64,000 nucleotides of DNA from CBDBES01 sp965204465 (GTDB taxonomy: Bacteria > Spirochaetota > Leptospiria > Turneriellales > CBDBES01): assembly GCA_965204465.1 (NCBI GenBank), contig OZ241995.1, positions 744,001 through 808,000 of the forward strand, read 5' to 3'. The translations under genes were made by a program, and so were the position numbers. Shown piece by piece: positions 24,988 through 34,482 of this stretch. Every line of letters starts with the position of its first letter. The first letter of the stretch is position 1. The notes beneath the pieces were generated by a model, which saw only the letters and a list, made by a program, of their open reading frames with translations, searched no databases and was not told the origin of the DNA.

Positions 24988-27053
24988 ACCATTCTCCAAA
25001 ATATAAATATAAAATAGCCAAAATTTTGTCTCAAAACCCCTCTGATTTTTCACTATCCGATTACCATATTCTGGTTAAGGAGTTGAACTGGCATTCTTAT
25101 CTATATCACACTCAAGATTCTCCTCAGATCACTGACCATGAATATGATTCCATGATGAATCTATTGAAAAAAATAGAAGAAGATCATTCTGACTGGAGAG
25201 GAGCAGATTCTCCTAGCCTAAAGGTAGGCGGGGAAATTAAAGAGGAATTTGCAAAAGTGACCCATAAACCCCCGATGCTTAGTCTGGATAATGCAGATAC
25301 CTGGGAGGATATGCTGAATTTCAATGATAGGGTACAAAAAAATTTAGAGATTTCTGGAAAAAGATTAACCTATCATTGTGAACCAAAATTTGATGGTTTG
25401 GCTGTAGAATTGGAATATATGAACGGAGTTTTAAAGACAGGAAGCACCAGAGGGAATGGAATAGTGGGAGAAGACATTACTCATAATATAAGGACTTTAA
25501 AGAATATACCCCTGTCTCTTCTTTCAGAATTTCCTCCCAGAAGGATATTAATAAGGGGGGAGTGTATTTTACCCTTGAGTGAATTTGAGAAGATCAACCA
25601 ACAAATTGAACAAGAAGGTGGAAAGTTATATGCAAATCCCAGAAATTTAGCCGCTGGTACTCTCAGGCAGCAGGATTCTGCTTTGGTTGCCCAAAAGAAT
25701 ATTAAATTTTTTCCTTATTATGTTGGAGAGGTAGAAGAAACGCAAGAGAGCCTGCGAAAAAATCCATTTCCTGAGAAACAGGAACAAATATACAATGAAT
25801 ATTTATCTTCATTAGGATTTCAAATATCAAAATATACCAAACTCTGCCAATTAGAAGAAATACATTCTTTCTATGAAAAAATGCAGTTGAAGAGGTCTGA
25901 AATAGGATTCGATACAGACGGCTTAGTTGTAAAAGTAAATCATTTGAGTTATTGGCCAAAGCTGGGGCATACCTCAAAGGCTCCTCGCCATTCCATTGCC
26001 TTTAAATTTCCTCCGGGCAATGGAATCACAAGAGTCATCAAAGTTTCTTTTCAAATAGGTAGAACAGGAGTGGTCACCCCGGTGGCCCATCTTCAACCAG
26101 TTAATATTGGGGGCGTGATTGTTAAAAAGGCTAGCCTACATAATAAGAATGAAATGGAACGATTAAAAATAGGCAAAAATGACCTGGTAGAAGTGCAGAG
26201 GGCAGGGGATGTCATTCCTAAGGTGGTTCAGGTAAAGGAAAAAGCTGTTTCCAAAAGACTTTTTTCATTCCCTACTAAGTGTCCCTCCTGTGGTCATAAA
26301 CTCATAAAAGAAGAGGTGTATATTCGTTGTGTTTTTCCGTCTTGCAAGCAAAAAAACATATCATTATTACAATTCATGGTTTCCAGATCAGGACTGGATA
26401 TAAGGGGAATTGGCGCTGAATGGATAGCTGTTTTTTACGAGTTGGGCTTGGTAAAGAATATGGCGGATCTATATGCCTTGAAGATCGAAGATATTTCTAA
26501 TATTTCGGGAATGGGTCCCATCTTACCTGGTAAAATAATAGAAAGTATAAATAAAAAAAGAAGGGTCGATTTCTATATTTTCTTGAGGGCATTGGGCATT
26601 CCTCTTGTGGGAGACCATATAGCGCAGGTACTGGCAGATCATTTTCAAACCATCGAAAGGCTAAAAAACGCTTCTTTGGAAGAATTAAATTCTATATATG
26701 AAATTGGTCCTTCCACGGGAGAGGCCATTATAGAGTATTTTAAAGATGCATCTAATCAAAAAATGCTGAAAAAATTATTCAACAACAAATTTTATTTATC
26801 TTTCACTAAAAAGAAGATTCAAAATGATCAATTCAGGGACAAATCTTTTGTTTTTACTGGTATTCTATCTAAAATGAGCAGAAACCAAGCCCAACAAGAA
26901 GTCAAAAAAAGGGGCGGGGCTGTATCCTCTTCTGTAAGTAAGAAAACAAATTTTGTAGTAGTTGGATCTAGCCCAGGCAGTAAACATGATAAGGCAGAAA
27001 AATTGGGGATCACTATCCTGAATGAAAAAAAATTCTTAGACCTGTTAAAATGA
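24984..27053 (+). CDS. ligA: NAD-dependent DNA ligase
   Basis: This 689-residue enzyme seals nicks in DNA with NAD+. The adenylation domain has the catalytic lysine Lys135 in PKFDG. The region includes TRGNGIVGEDIT and RGECILP, and an OB-fold follows (GRTGVVTPVAHLQPV). Four Zn-binding cysteines follow (CPSCGHKL...RCVFPSCKQK). Next come helix-hairpin-helix motifs and a C-terminal BRCT domain (SFVFTGILSKMSR...VVVGSSPGSKHDKAEKLGI). Length and order match the family. It is the last gene of the TPR-murC-ligA operon. Confidence 0.96.
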   Translation: MNHSPKYKYKIAKILSQNPSDFSLSDYHILVKELNWHSYLYHTQDSPQITDHEYDSMMNLLKKIEEDHSDWRGADSPSLKVGGEIKEEFAKVTHKPPMLSLDNADTWEDMLNFNDRVQKNLEISGKRLTYHCEPKFDGLAVELEYMNGVLKTGSTRGNGIVGEDITHNIRTLKNIPLSLLSEFPPRRILIRGECILPLSEFEKINQQIEQEGGKLYANPRNLAAGTLRQQDSALVAQKNIKFFPYYVGEVEETQESLRKNPFPEKQEQIYNEYLSSLGFQISKYTKLCQLEEIHSFYEKMQLKRSEIGFDTDGLVVKVNHLSYWPKLGHTSKAPRHSIAFKFPPGNGITRVIKVSFQIGRTGVVTPVAHLQPVNIGGVIVKKASLHNKNEMERLKIGKNDLVEVQRAGDVIPKVVQVKEKAVSKRLFSFPTKCPSCGHKLIKEEVYIRCVFPSCKQKNISLLQFMVSRSGLDIRGIGAEWIAVFYELGLVKNMADLYALKIEDISNISGMGPILPGKIIESINKKRRVDFYIFLRALGIPLVGDHIAQVLADHFQTIERLKNASLEELNSIYEIGPSTGEAIIEYFKDASNQKMLKKLFNNKFYLSFTKKKIQNDQFRDKSFVFTGILSKMSRNQAQQEVKKRGGAVSSSVSKKTNFVVVGSSPGSKHDKAEKLGITILNEKKFLDLLK

Positions 27054-27055
27054 TA

Positions 27056-28105
27056 TTAAATCTCATATATATTTCTAGTCATTCTAAGGTCACTATATGG
27101 AATATTAGACATTTCAGAAATGTCTGATAAATTGAATCCATTGGATAACAATGCTCTTAATGCATCTGGCCTCTTTTTATTGTTATCCAGATCCTCTAAA
27201 AATGATATTATATCTTTCTCTGATAGAGTAGTCTGCGGTTTAGGGGTCTCTGATCTGGTTTGATTTGCTTCCTCCTGTCTTTCCTGGGGGGCAGATTGAT
27301 TAATTTTAACCATATCCTTAGATAGATTATTTTTAATCAGGTTTTCAAAATTTAATTGTGGCTTTTCGCTTCCTTTATTGAATGAATCCTCTTGATGGGT
27401 GGGTTGCTTATTCGTGATATATCTACCAAGCTTAGCTAAAAATTGAATAATATCTATTTCCTTTGACTGTCTTCCTTCAAATGAAGCCTTTGTATTTTCC
27501 AAATGGGGAGGATTGACAGTAGTCAATGGAGCAGAAGAACTATTGGAATCTTTATTTACGTTAGATTGATTCTCATGTGTTAGTATTTGTTTCATTAGTT
27601 CTTCTGCTGGAGAATGGTTTGTTAAATTTTCTTTTTCTTTGGATATTTCTCCTTTATTTTTGCTTTTAGTAGCTTTGAACGGGGAAATACTTGATCCAGT
27701 ATACTTTTTTTTGTCTGTTTCATTTTTCCTATTTTCTTGCTTTTTAATTACTTCTCTTTCATTTTCTTGTTTATTGCTGTTTTGCTGAAAGTTTTTTTGA
27801 ACCATCTCCAGCATTTCTTTTGCCTTCTTAGTGGTTTTTACATTTTCCAGGATCTTGTTCCATTCTTTTAGATTATCTTCCTGTCTTTCTAATAATTGCT
27901 TAAATCTATGGATACGATTCTCAAAAATGGCCGCATAAGATTCCATTTCTCTGTATATTTCCTGAGCATCTGATTGGATATGAGCCTTATAATATTCTTT
28001 AAAACGTTTTTCCGTGATCTTAACGATCTTATAATTAAAGATCAGGTAGAGTATAGCAAATAGTAGAACACAAACTAAAATTGTAAGAATGGCTGTCATG
28101 AGCAT
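27056..28105 (-). CDS. membrane-anchored coiled-coil protein with low-complexity middle
   Basis: This 349-residue protein has one N-terminal membrane helix (residues about 4-25). A charged coiled-coil region follows to about residue 115, then about 150 residues of low-complexity Asn/Lys/Glu/Ser sequence. The C-terminus (LSEKDIISFLEDLDNNKKRPDALRALLSNGFNLSDISEMSNIP) could be a small helical DNA-binding-like or interaction domain. No known family was recognised. It is convergent with ligA, with only 2 bp between stop codons. Confidence 0.55.
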   Translation of the reverse strand: MLMTAILTILVCVLLFAILYLIFNYKIVKITEKRFKEYYKAHIQSDAQEIYREMESYAAIFENRIHRFKQLLERQEDNLKEWNKILENVKTTKKAKEMLEMVQKNFQQNSNKQENEREVIKKQENRKNETDKKKYTGSSISPFKATKSKNKGEISKEKENLTNHSPAEELMKQILTHENQSNVNKDSNSSSAPLTTVNPPHLENTKASFEGRQSKEIDIIQFLAKLGRYITNKQPTHQEDSFNKGSEKPQLNFENLIKNNLSKDMVKINQSAPQERQEEANQTRSETPKPQTTLSEKDIISFLEDLDNNKKRPDALRALLSNGFNLSDISEMSNIPYSDLRMTRNIYEI

Positions 28106-28338
28106 ATTTTAATTTAGGCATCCAGTATGTCAACCATTTTAAGATTATGTCGCATGATGAAATTCTACTATTTAGACATCTATAGGCATATTAAACCCAA
28201 ACTAAAAAGTTAAAAAGTGGTTTGCGATTAGTTTTAGAGGTCTCTAAATATTATATGAGACATAAAAAAATGCTTTATCTTTAACTGGATCATGCCGTAA
28301 TGATATATACTTAGTATAAATTTGCATGGAGATGTTTT

Positions 28339-28881
28339 ATGGAAATTAAAAAAAATCAATTACTCGCCTTTGTACAAAGTTTGGGCGGTGGTAATTTTAA
28401 CGAACGCAGAAATCATGTAAATCAACACCAGAGTAATTTTAAAAATAAAGTTGGATTAAAAAAAGATTTCATTAAATTTGACCAATTGAGACAAGAGGCA
28501 ATGAGCTTGCAGGAAAATGTAAAGCAATTGCAAACAAATATTTCTTTTGGACAAACGCAGCTATCTTTTTTAAAGAATATTACTGCAAAGAATGGTTGGC
28601 AAAATATGTTGACCCTATTCATGAAAGATAAATTTCAGGGACAAAAGTTACCAGATATATCCAATAAGAAATTAAATGTTTATCAAAATGATCTCCAAAC
28701 CAGTATTGAAGTCTCTAAAAAAGAATTGAATAAAAAACAAATTAAATTACAAAACATATTTGCAACAGGAATCGTATCGGAAACATCACAACTGAAAAAT
28801 ATATTCACGGATCATCATTTAAAGCATACTACGAATATTTTCAAGGAATTAAGAAAAGATGTGATCAAAAATTTATTGTGA
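28339..28881 (+). CDS. coiled-coil hypothetical protein
   Basis: This 180-residue protein is predicted almost entirely helical, with heptad-like patterns (residues about 45-75 and 110-150) and many Lys, Gln and Asn. It lacks a signal peptide and any enzyme motif. Its style is similar to flagellar export chaperones (FliJ-like), but no signature confirms this. The 233-bp region upstream, shared with the divergent gene, may contain promoters for both. Confidence 0.5.
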   Translation: MEIKKNQLLAFVQSLGGGNFNERRNHVNQHQSNFKNKVGLKKDFIKFDQLRQEAMSLQENVKQLQTNISFGQTQLSFLKNITAKNGWQNMLTLFMKDKFQGQKLPDISNKKLNVYQNDLQTSIEVSKKELNKKQIKLQNIFATGIVSETSQLKNIFTDHHLKHTTNIFKELRKDVIKNLL

Positions 28882-29144
28882 TAATTTGTCTATGATCTTA
28901 TAACTCTCTATTTATCTTGAAAAATATTTCCATAACCTTCTTAGTCTTTTTCTTACCTAAAATCATGGCCTCTCTATCCTGGGGGGTCTAATAAGTAGTG
29001 TAAGATCATCTGCCCATCTGAATCAAAACTAGCGGAAGCAATTTTGTTATATTTTAATCATAAATTGCTTGCATAAAAGACTTATTTTTGTGATATGGGA
29101 TATATATTCATTACAAATAGAATAAATTTTTTGATCTTTTTATA

Positions 29145-29639
29145 ATGGTGAAGCCACAAAAAGCAAATGTTTCCAGAAAAATGGATCTGCTAATTGGCTT
29201 AATGCAAAAAAACCAACTTAAGATTACCCCTCAGAGGTTAGAATTGGCTCGGTGGATATTTCAAGTGCAGGAGCATTTTACCATTGAAGATATTATCGAG
29301 AGTTTCCATAAAAAGAAAGGGCAAAAGGTATCTACGGCTACTATATATAGAATGGTTCAAATGATGTTGGACCTGGATCTTCTAATAGAGCATAATTTTT
29401 GGAAAGAAAAGAAAGTCTATGAGCATACCCCTGATAATCCTCATCATGACCACATTATATGCAATGACTGCGGAAAAATATTTGAGTTTTTAGATATAAA
29501 TATGGAAGAAAATAAAAAAAATATTGCTCAAGAGCATGGCTTTAAAATGACTTTTCATTCATTGAATATATATGGAGACTGCATGCGAAAAGACTGTGAG
29601 CATAAAAAAAAGGGTACTCAAAAAAAGACCCACACTTAA
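29145..29639 (+). CDS. Fur-family metal- or peroxide-responsive repressor
   Basis: This 164-residue protein has an N-terminal winged helix (ITPQRLELARWIFQ, STATIYRMVQMM) followed by the Fur dimerisation domain. The regulatory metal site HHDH is in NPHHDHIIC. Structural zinc cysteines are CNDC and CMRKDC, so both CxxC-type pairs are present. Whether it is Fur, Zur or PerR cannot be decided from sequence. It lies next to the CusABC-type efflux operon, which it might respond with, but an insertion-sequence relic separates them. Confidence 0.85.
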   Translation: MVKPQKANVSRKMDLLIGLMQKNQLKITPQRLELARWIFQVQEHFTIEDIIESFHKKKGQKVSTATIYRMVQMMLDLDLLIEHNFWKEKKVYEHTPDNPHHDHIICNDCGKIFEFLDINMEENKKNIAQEHGFKMTFHSLNIYGDCMRKDCEHKKKGTQKKTHT

Positions 29640-29744
29640 CAGAATGAAAAAAAAGTAAAATAAAAAGGTAAGCTTCAATTCATCCCATCTTTAGAACAGG
29701 TGCGTTTTCAGCCGTTATTTCTTCTATCAGCAGGAGGGATAAGC

Positions 29745-29888
29745 ATGAAAGATACAAATAAATCAAAATTCTGGACTCAGCATATACAAGTTCAGTTGAG
29801 CAGCGGCCATACTCAAAAGGAATATTGTAACGATCATGGTTTGAATATCCATACTTCCATTTCTGGAAGAAGAAGCTATCCATCCTAA
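29745..29888 (+). pseudogene. IS66-family accessory protein (TnpA-like) remnant
   Basis: A 47-residue frame preceded by GGAGGGA. FWTQHIQVQLSSGHTQKEYC and HGLNIHTSISGRR match the start of IS66 accessory TnpA proteins, which usually read SGLSQ.EYC..HGLS..TF..WRRK and are about 100 residues. The remainder is missing. It ends 33 bp before the CusA stop codon, which suggests an insertion event next to the efflux operon. Confidence 0.65.
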
Positions 29889-29921
29889 AGGACAGTACCG
29901 CGTAGCCTTTATTTTGACCCA

Positions 29922-32900
29922 CTACCTAGTCTCGCTGACAATCAAATTGGTGGTGGGAAGGGGCAGCATTTTTCTGGTATGCCACCATTCGAATAAGATG
30001 GGAATCAAGATTAAGGTCACTAAAGTTGAGGTTATCAAACCACCTATCATAGGTGAAGCGATGCGCCTCATGGCAACATTGCCTGGTTCATTTCCCCAAA
30101 ATAAGGGGAGAAGCGCGATCATAGTGGTCAGCACAGTCATCATCTTGGGACGCAATCTCATTACGGCGCCCCGCATGATCCCCTCGCGCACAGCTTGAAA
30201 ACTCATCACTGATCCCTTGATTTTTTTCATTTCTTCTTCTAAGTATACAAGCATCAATACGCCAGTTTCTGCGGCCAATCCGATAAGAGCAATGAAGCCA
30301 ACATCAGATGCAACAGAGCGGTTAAATCCTGATAAAAACATAAGCCAGAGCCCCCCGATGGGCGCAAATAGAAGAGCGGTGCTCATGATAAATGTTGGGT
30401 TAGAAATGTTTTTGAAATGAATGAATAAAATAACAAAAACAATGAGAACCACCGAAGGAATCAAAATCTTCATTCTATCAGAGGCCAGCTTCATTTGTTC
30501 ATATTCGCCGCTGATCAGGTAACTGTCACCATCATGCCACTGAATCTTTTTCCCGGAAATAAGAGCATCGATGGTTTGTTTTACTTCCTCAACTAATGAT
30601 CCAATATCGGTATCCCTGGTGTCTACATATAGCCAGGAAGTTTTTCTGGCATTTTCTGTTTTGATCACCGCAGGGCCTTTTTGAATTTTAAACCTGCCTC
30701 CTTCTAAAACTTCAGAGATGGGTATTTGCCCTCGTCCGCCAGGTAATGGGATATAGATTCGATTTAGTTTTTCTAAGGATTCTCGATACGAACGTAAATA
30801 GCGGATATTAGCGCTCCATCGGTACTGGCCGTATATTATGTCCGTTACTTTCTTTCCTCCGAGGGCCTGGGACAACACATTGTGAATGTCCATAATGTTC
30901 AGGCCGTAAACACCGGCCCCATGCCTGTCGATTTCATAAATGATATAGTTGCCGCCCCTGGTTCTTTCGCCAAAAACGGATGAGATACCCTCTATCTTCG
31001 ATAAATGTCCTTCTAATTGCTCGGCAATGTGCTGCAGGCGTTCAAGATCATCCCCCATGACCTTTACGCCAATAGGGGTTTTGATTCCCGTGGATAGCAT
31101 GTCGATTCTGGTTTTTATGGGCATGGTCCAGGCATTGACAAGGCCGGGAAGCCTCACTTTCTGATCAAGCTCGTTGATAATATCATCCATCCCGAACCCA
31201 TCCCTCCACTCTGATTGATCTTTCAACAAAATGGTCGTTTCAATCATGCTCAGGGGCGCGGGGTCGGTGGAGGTATCTGCGCGGCCCACTTTCCCAAAAA
31301 CTTGTTTCACTTCGGGTATTTCTTTGATCAGCTTATCTGTTTTGATCAATATTTCTTTTGCCTTAGAGATAGAAATACCAGGAATCGTTGTCGGCATGTA
31401 GAGCAGGTCTCCTTCTTCTAAAGAAGGCATGAATTCTGAACCAAGGGGTTTAACCAGATGTTGCTTACTAAATGGATCCGGAATCCCAAAGATTGGAATG
31501 AAACTGATCACGGCGAAACCTAAGGCGCAAAACATCACCTTTTTTTTATGATTCAGGCACCATGTCAAAATTGGCTCATAGATATTTATGAAAAATCTGC
31601 TTACCGGATGATCTTCTTCTTTTCGAATATTGCCCCGAATGAAGTAACCCACGAGTATGGGTATCAGAATGACGGACAAAATGGCAGCCATCGTCATAGC
31701 GAAAGTTTTCGTTAGGGCAAGAGGAATGAACAGCCTGCCAGATTGTTCAGGAAGCGCAAAGACTGGTAAAAAACTAACAACAATAATGATCATTGACCAA
31801 AAGAGACCCGGCGCCACCTCAAAAACCGCATCCTTAGCCGCTTGCCAATAATCGGAATTTTCTAAAACCTGCTTTGATGCTTTTAGCTTTTCCAGATGTT
31901 TATGTGTGTTTTCGACCATGACCACGCTCGCATCTAACATAACTCCGATGGCGATGGCTATACCCCCCATAGACATGATATTGACCGTAACGTCAAAGAT
32001 ATACATGAGTAAAAAGGAGCTTAAAACTCCCATAGGCAAAACGATCAAAGCAACAAAGGCAGAGCGGACATGCAGTAAAAAGATAAACGTGATGAGAAAA
32101 ACTACGAGTAATTCTTCGATGAGCTTGAGGGTCAAATTACCAACCGCTTTTTCGATCAATTCTGAGCGATCATAGGTCGTGATGATTTCTACGCCTTCTG
32201 GCAGGGATTTTTTTAAGTCAGCCAATTTTTCTTTGACTTTTTCAATCGTCTGTAGGACATCTTCTCCCTGCCGCATGACCACAATAGCCCCAACGACTTC
32301 GCCTTCGCCGTTGAGGTCAACCAAACCCCTTCGGATGTTTGGGCCTTCTGTTATATTGGCGATATCGCCTAGCGATAAAACATTTCCTTCTTCGGTGGCT
32401 CGGATAGGTATCTTTTTAATGTCTTCTACCCGGGAGATGTAGCCTTTCGCCAAAACCATATACTCTGTTTCTGCCTGTTCAAAGAGCCTCGCGCCCATCT
32501 CCATATTCCCTTTTTTGAGAGCCATTTCAACCTGGCCTAAAGTGATTCTATATTGGAACAACAGATAAGGGTTGACCTCGATTTGAAATTGCCTTCTAAA
32601 ACCTCCAATCGAGGCTACCTCAGAAACACCTTTGACGGATGTAAGCTCATATCTAAGCAAGAAGTCTTGAATATCTCTCAGGTCGGCCAGAGATTTCTTA
32701 CCTGTTTTATCTTTAAGGGCATATGCGAATATCCAGCCAATGGATGTCGCATCTGGCCCTAGTTCCATACTCACGTCTTTAGAAAGCTTGCCTTGCATTG
32801 AGTTTAGATATTCTAAAACCCTGCTCCGAGCCCAATACAGATCGGTTCCGTCTTCAAAAAGAATATAGACCAAACTGAATCCAAAGAAAGAATAACCACG

Positions 32901-33143
32901 AACAGTCTTTGCGTAAGGGGCTGACAACATCTTGGTCGTTAATGGATAGGTCACCTGGTCTTCAATGACTTGTGGAGGCTGCCCGGGGAAGGTTGCCTGA
33001 ATGATCACCTGGGTATCAGAAAGATCGGGAACCGCGTCAAGCTTAACTTGGGTAAGAGACCAAAGGCTCAGGATCAAAAGAATGACTGTGAATATGAGTA
33101 CGAGCAGCCGGTTTTTGATACACCATTGGATAAGGTTCTGCAT
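29922..33143 (-). CDS. cusA: heavy-metal efflux RND transporter, CusA/CzcA family
   Basis: This 1073-residue inner-membrane protein has the RND architecture: an N-terminal membrane helix (NRLLVLIFTVILLILSLWSL), two large periplasmic loops and two blocks of six membrane helices. Helix 4 carries IAIGVMLDASVVMVENTHKHLEKL, the motif of the heavy-metal subgroup. It exchanges protons for metal ions such as Cu(I)/Ag(I) or Co/Zn/Cd. It is the last gene of an operon with the adaptor and outer-membrane genes (gap 10 bp). By eye the GC content is well above the neighbours, which suggests acquisition. Confidence 0.92.
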   Translation of the reverse strand: MQNLIQWCIKNRLLVLIFTVILLILSLWSLTQVKLDAVPDLSDTQVIIQATFPGQPPQVIEDQVTYPLTTKMLSAPYAKTVRGYSFFGFSLVYILFEDGTDLYWARSRVLEYLNSMQGKLSKDVSMELGPDATSIGWIFAYALKDKTGKKSLADLRDIQDFLLRYELTSVKGVSEVASIGGFRRQFQIEVNPYLLFQYRITLGQVEMALKKGNMEMGARLFEQAETEYMVLAKGYISRVEDIKKIPIRATEEGNVLSLGDIANITEGPNIRRGLVDLNGEGEVVGAIVVMRQGEDVLQTIEKVKEKLADLKKSLPEGVEIITTYDRSELIEKAVGNLTLKLIEELLVVFLITFIFLLHVRSAFVALIVLPMGVLSSFLLMYIFDVTVNIMSMGGIAIAIGVMLDASVVMVENTHKHLEKLKASKQVLENSDYWQAAKDAVFEVAPGLFWSMIIIVVSFLPVFALPEQSGRLFIPLALTKTFAMTMAAILSVILIPILVGYFIRGNIRKEEDHPVSRFFINIYEPILTWCLNHKKKVMFCALGFAVISFIPIFGIPDPFSKQHLVKPLGSEFMPSLEEGDLLYMPTTIPGISISKAKEILIKTDKLIKEIPEVKQVFGKVGRADTSTDPAPLSMIETTILLKDQSEWRDGFGMDDIINELDQKVRLPGLVNAWTMPIKTRIDMLSTGIKTPIGVKVMGDDLERLQHIAEQLEGHLSKIEGISSVFGERTRGGNYIIYEIDRHGAGVYGLNIMDIHNVLSQALGGKKVTDIIYGQYRWSANIRYLRSYRESLEKLNRIYIPLPGGRGQIPISEVLEGGRFKIQKGPAVIKTENARKTSWLYVDTRDTDIGSLVEEVKQTIDALISGKKIQWHDGDSYLISGEYEQMKLASDRMKILIPSVVLIVFVILFIHFKNISNPTFIMSTALLFAPIGGLWLMFLSGFNRSVASDVGFIALIGLAAETGVLMLVYLEEEMKKIKGSVMSFQAVREGIMRGAVMRLRPKMMTVLTTMIALLPLFWGNEPGNVAMRRIASPMIGGLITSTLVTLILIPILFEWWHTRKMLPLPTTNLIVSETR

Positions 33144-33153
33144 AATCTATTCT

Positions 33154-34473
33154 TTAATGGTTGTGCCCCGCCATAGCCCCTTTTAAAACGGCCTCTTTTA
33201 AAGACGCTTCTGAGTCTAACAGAAACTGCCCATTCGCTACGACCAGATCTCTTTCGACCAGACCTTTGGATATAACAGCTCTACCGTTTGACGTGACTTT
33301 TACCTGAACGGGACGAATCTCAAATTTTCCTGAACCAAGAGAAACAAAAACATAACTTCTATCGCCAGAATATATGATCGTAGAGTCTGGGATGGTGATG
33401 CTTTTGCCGGGGAGCTTTGAATCAATTTCAACCTCGGCAAACATTCCTGGTTTTAAGAGATCATGCTGATTACCAACCACTATCCTTACTTTAATATCTT
33501 TTGTCTGGGGGTCTAAAAAAGGGTAAATCAGGTCAATTCGCCCTTTGAACTCTTGATCAGGGTAAGCGGTTGTTTTGAGCTTTACTTTCTGTCCTTTTTT
33601 GATAAAGTTCAGGTCTTTTTCAAAAATATGAATGAATACCCACAATTTAGACAAATTTGCAATTCGTAAAATTTCCTGACCTGATTTGACAAAAGCGCCT
33701 TGCAGCACTTGCTTTTTAACGATGATGCCGCTTATAGGAGAGGTGTAGTAATTTCGTCTTCCCGCTTTGCCTTCGTTTTCTAACTTAGAGATTTGAGAGG
33801 CAGATACATCTAGAAAGAGAAGTTTTCTTCGCGCGGCTTTTAAGGTGGGATCTTTATAAATTTCTTCTATGGGCTTATTTTGAGCCTGGTATAGCGATCT
33901 GATCGTATTGTATGTCGTAACATATTCTTCTTTGGCAGCCAGAATATTTGGGCTATAGAATCCGATCAGAGCTTGCCCTTTTTTTACGAATTGACCTTCT
34001 TTTGAAACAAGCAGGCGTTCGATCCAACCATCGTACTTCGTGCTTACGATCACTAGCTTATCAGCATCTTCATTATAGTCAACATGAGCTGAATATTTTT
34101 CCTGCCTCGAAAAAACTCCTTTGGCAGCCGGAACCGTCGCTAAGTTTGAGTTTGTTAACAGCGTCTGAGAAAGAGAAAATTGAAAGTTTTGATTCTCTTT
34201 TTTTTCTGTGCCGCTCTCAGTGCCTTTATCTTTATGCATTTCAGCGTGATCTTTATGTTCAGGGGTATGCATCGCTTCTACATGGGTAAGATTCATTCCA
34301 CATATGGGGCATGTTCCAACTTCTTGCTGAATCACCTGAGGATGCATAGAACATGTATAGTAACCCTTTACCTTTGAATGATTTTTTTCCTTTTTACAAT
34401 GGACAAGACCAATCGCTCCAATCATCAGTACGGCGATCAGATAATATTTACATTTTTCCTTATATTTTTTCAT
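33154..34473 (-). CDS. cusB: RND efflux periplasmic adaptor with metal-binding domain, CusB-like
   Basis: About 439 residues from the ATG at 34473, which has AGGTGAG upstream. An in-frame GTG three codons earlier is less likely. A lipoprotein-type signal ends at the Cys of GLVHC. A heavy-metal-binding domain follows (YYTCSMHPQV...CPICGMNL, His/Cys/Met ligands), then the barrel-sandwich and alpha-hairpin of membrane-fusion proteins (SPISGIIVKKQVLQGAFV, GQKVKLKTTAYPD). It links the RND pump to the outer-membrane channel and may pass metal to it. Ten base pairs separate it from each neighbour. Confidence 0.88.
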   Translation of the reverse strand: MKKYKEKCKYYLIAVLMIGAIGLVHCKKEKNHSKVKGYYTCSMHPQVIQQEVGTCPICGMNLTHVEAMHTPEHKDHAEMHKDKGTESGTEKKENQNFQFSLSQTLLTNSNLATVPAAKGVFSRQEKYSAHVDYNEDADKLVIVSTKYDGWIERLLVSKEGQFVKKGQALIGFYSPNILAAKEEYVTTYNTIRSLYQAQNKPIEEIYKDPTLKAARRKLLFLDVSASQISKLENEGKAGRRNYYTSPISGIIVKKQVLQGAFVKSGQEILRIANLSKLWVFIHIFEKDLNFIKKGQKVKLKTTAYPDQEFKGRIDLIYPFLDPQTKDIKVRIVVGNQHDLLKPGMFAEVEIDSKLPGKSITIPDSTIIYSGDRSYVFVSLGSGKFEIRPVQVKVTSNGRAVISKGLVERDLVVANGQFLLDSEASLKEAVLKGAMAGHNH

Positions 34474-34482
34474 AATACTCAC

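Noticed and set aside
29914..33186. Many plus-strand open frames opposite the efflux genes
   Set aside because: They are antisense shadows of cusA and cusB, lack ribosome binding sites and show no family motifs.
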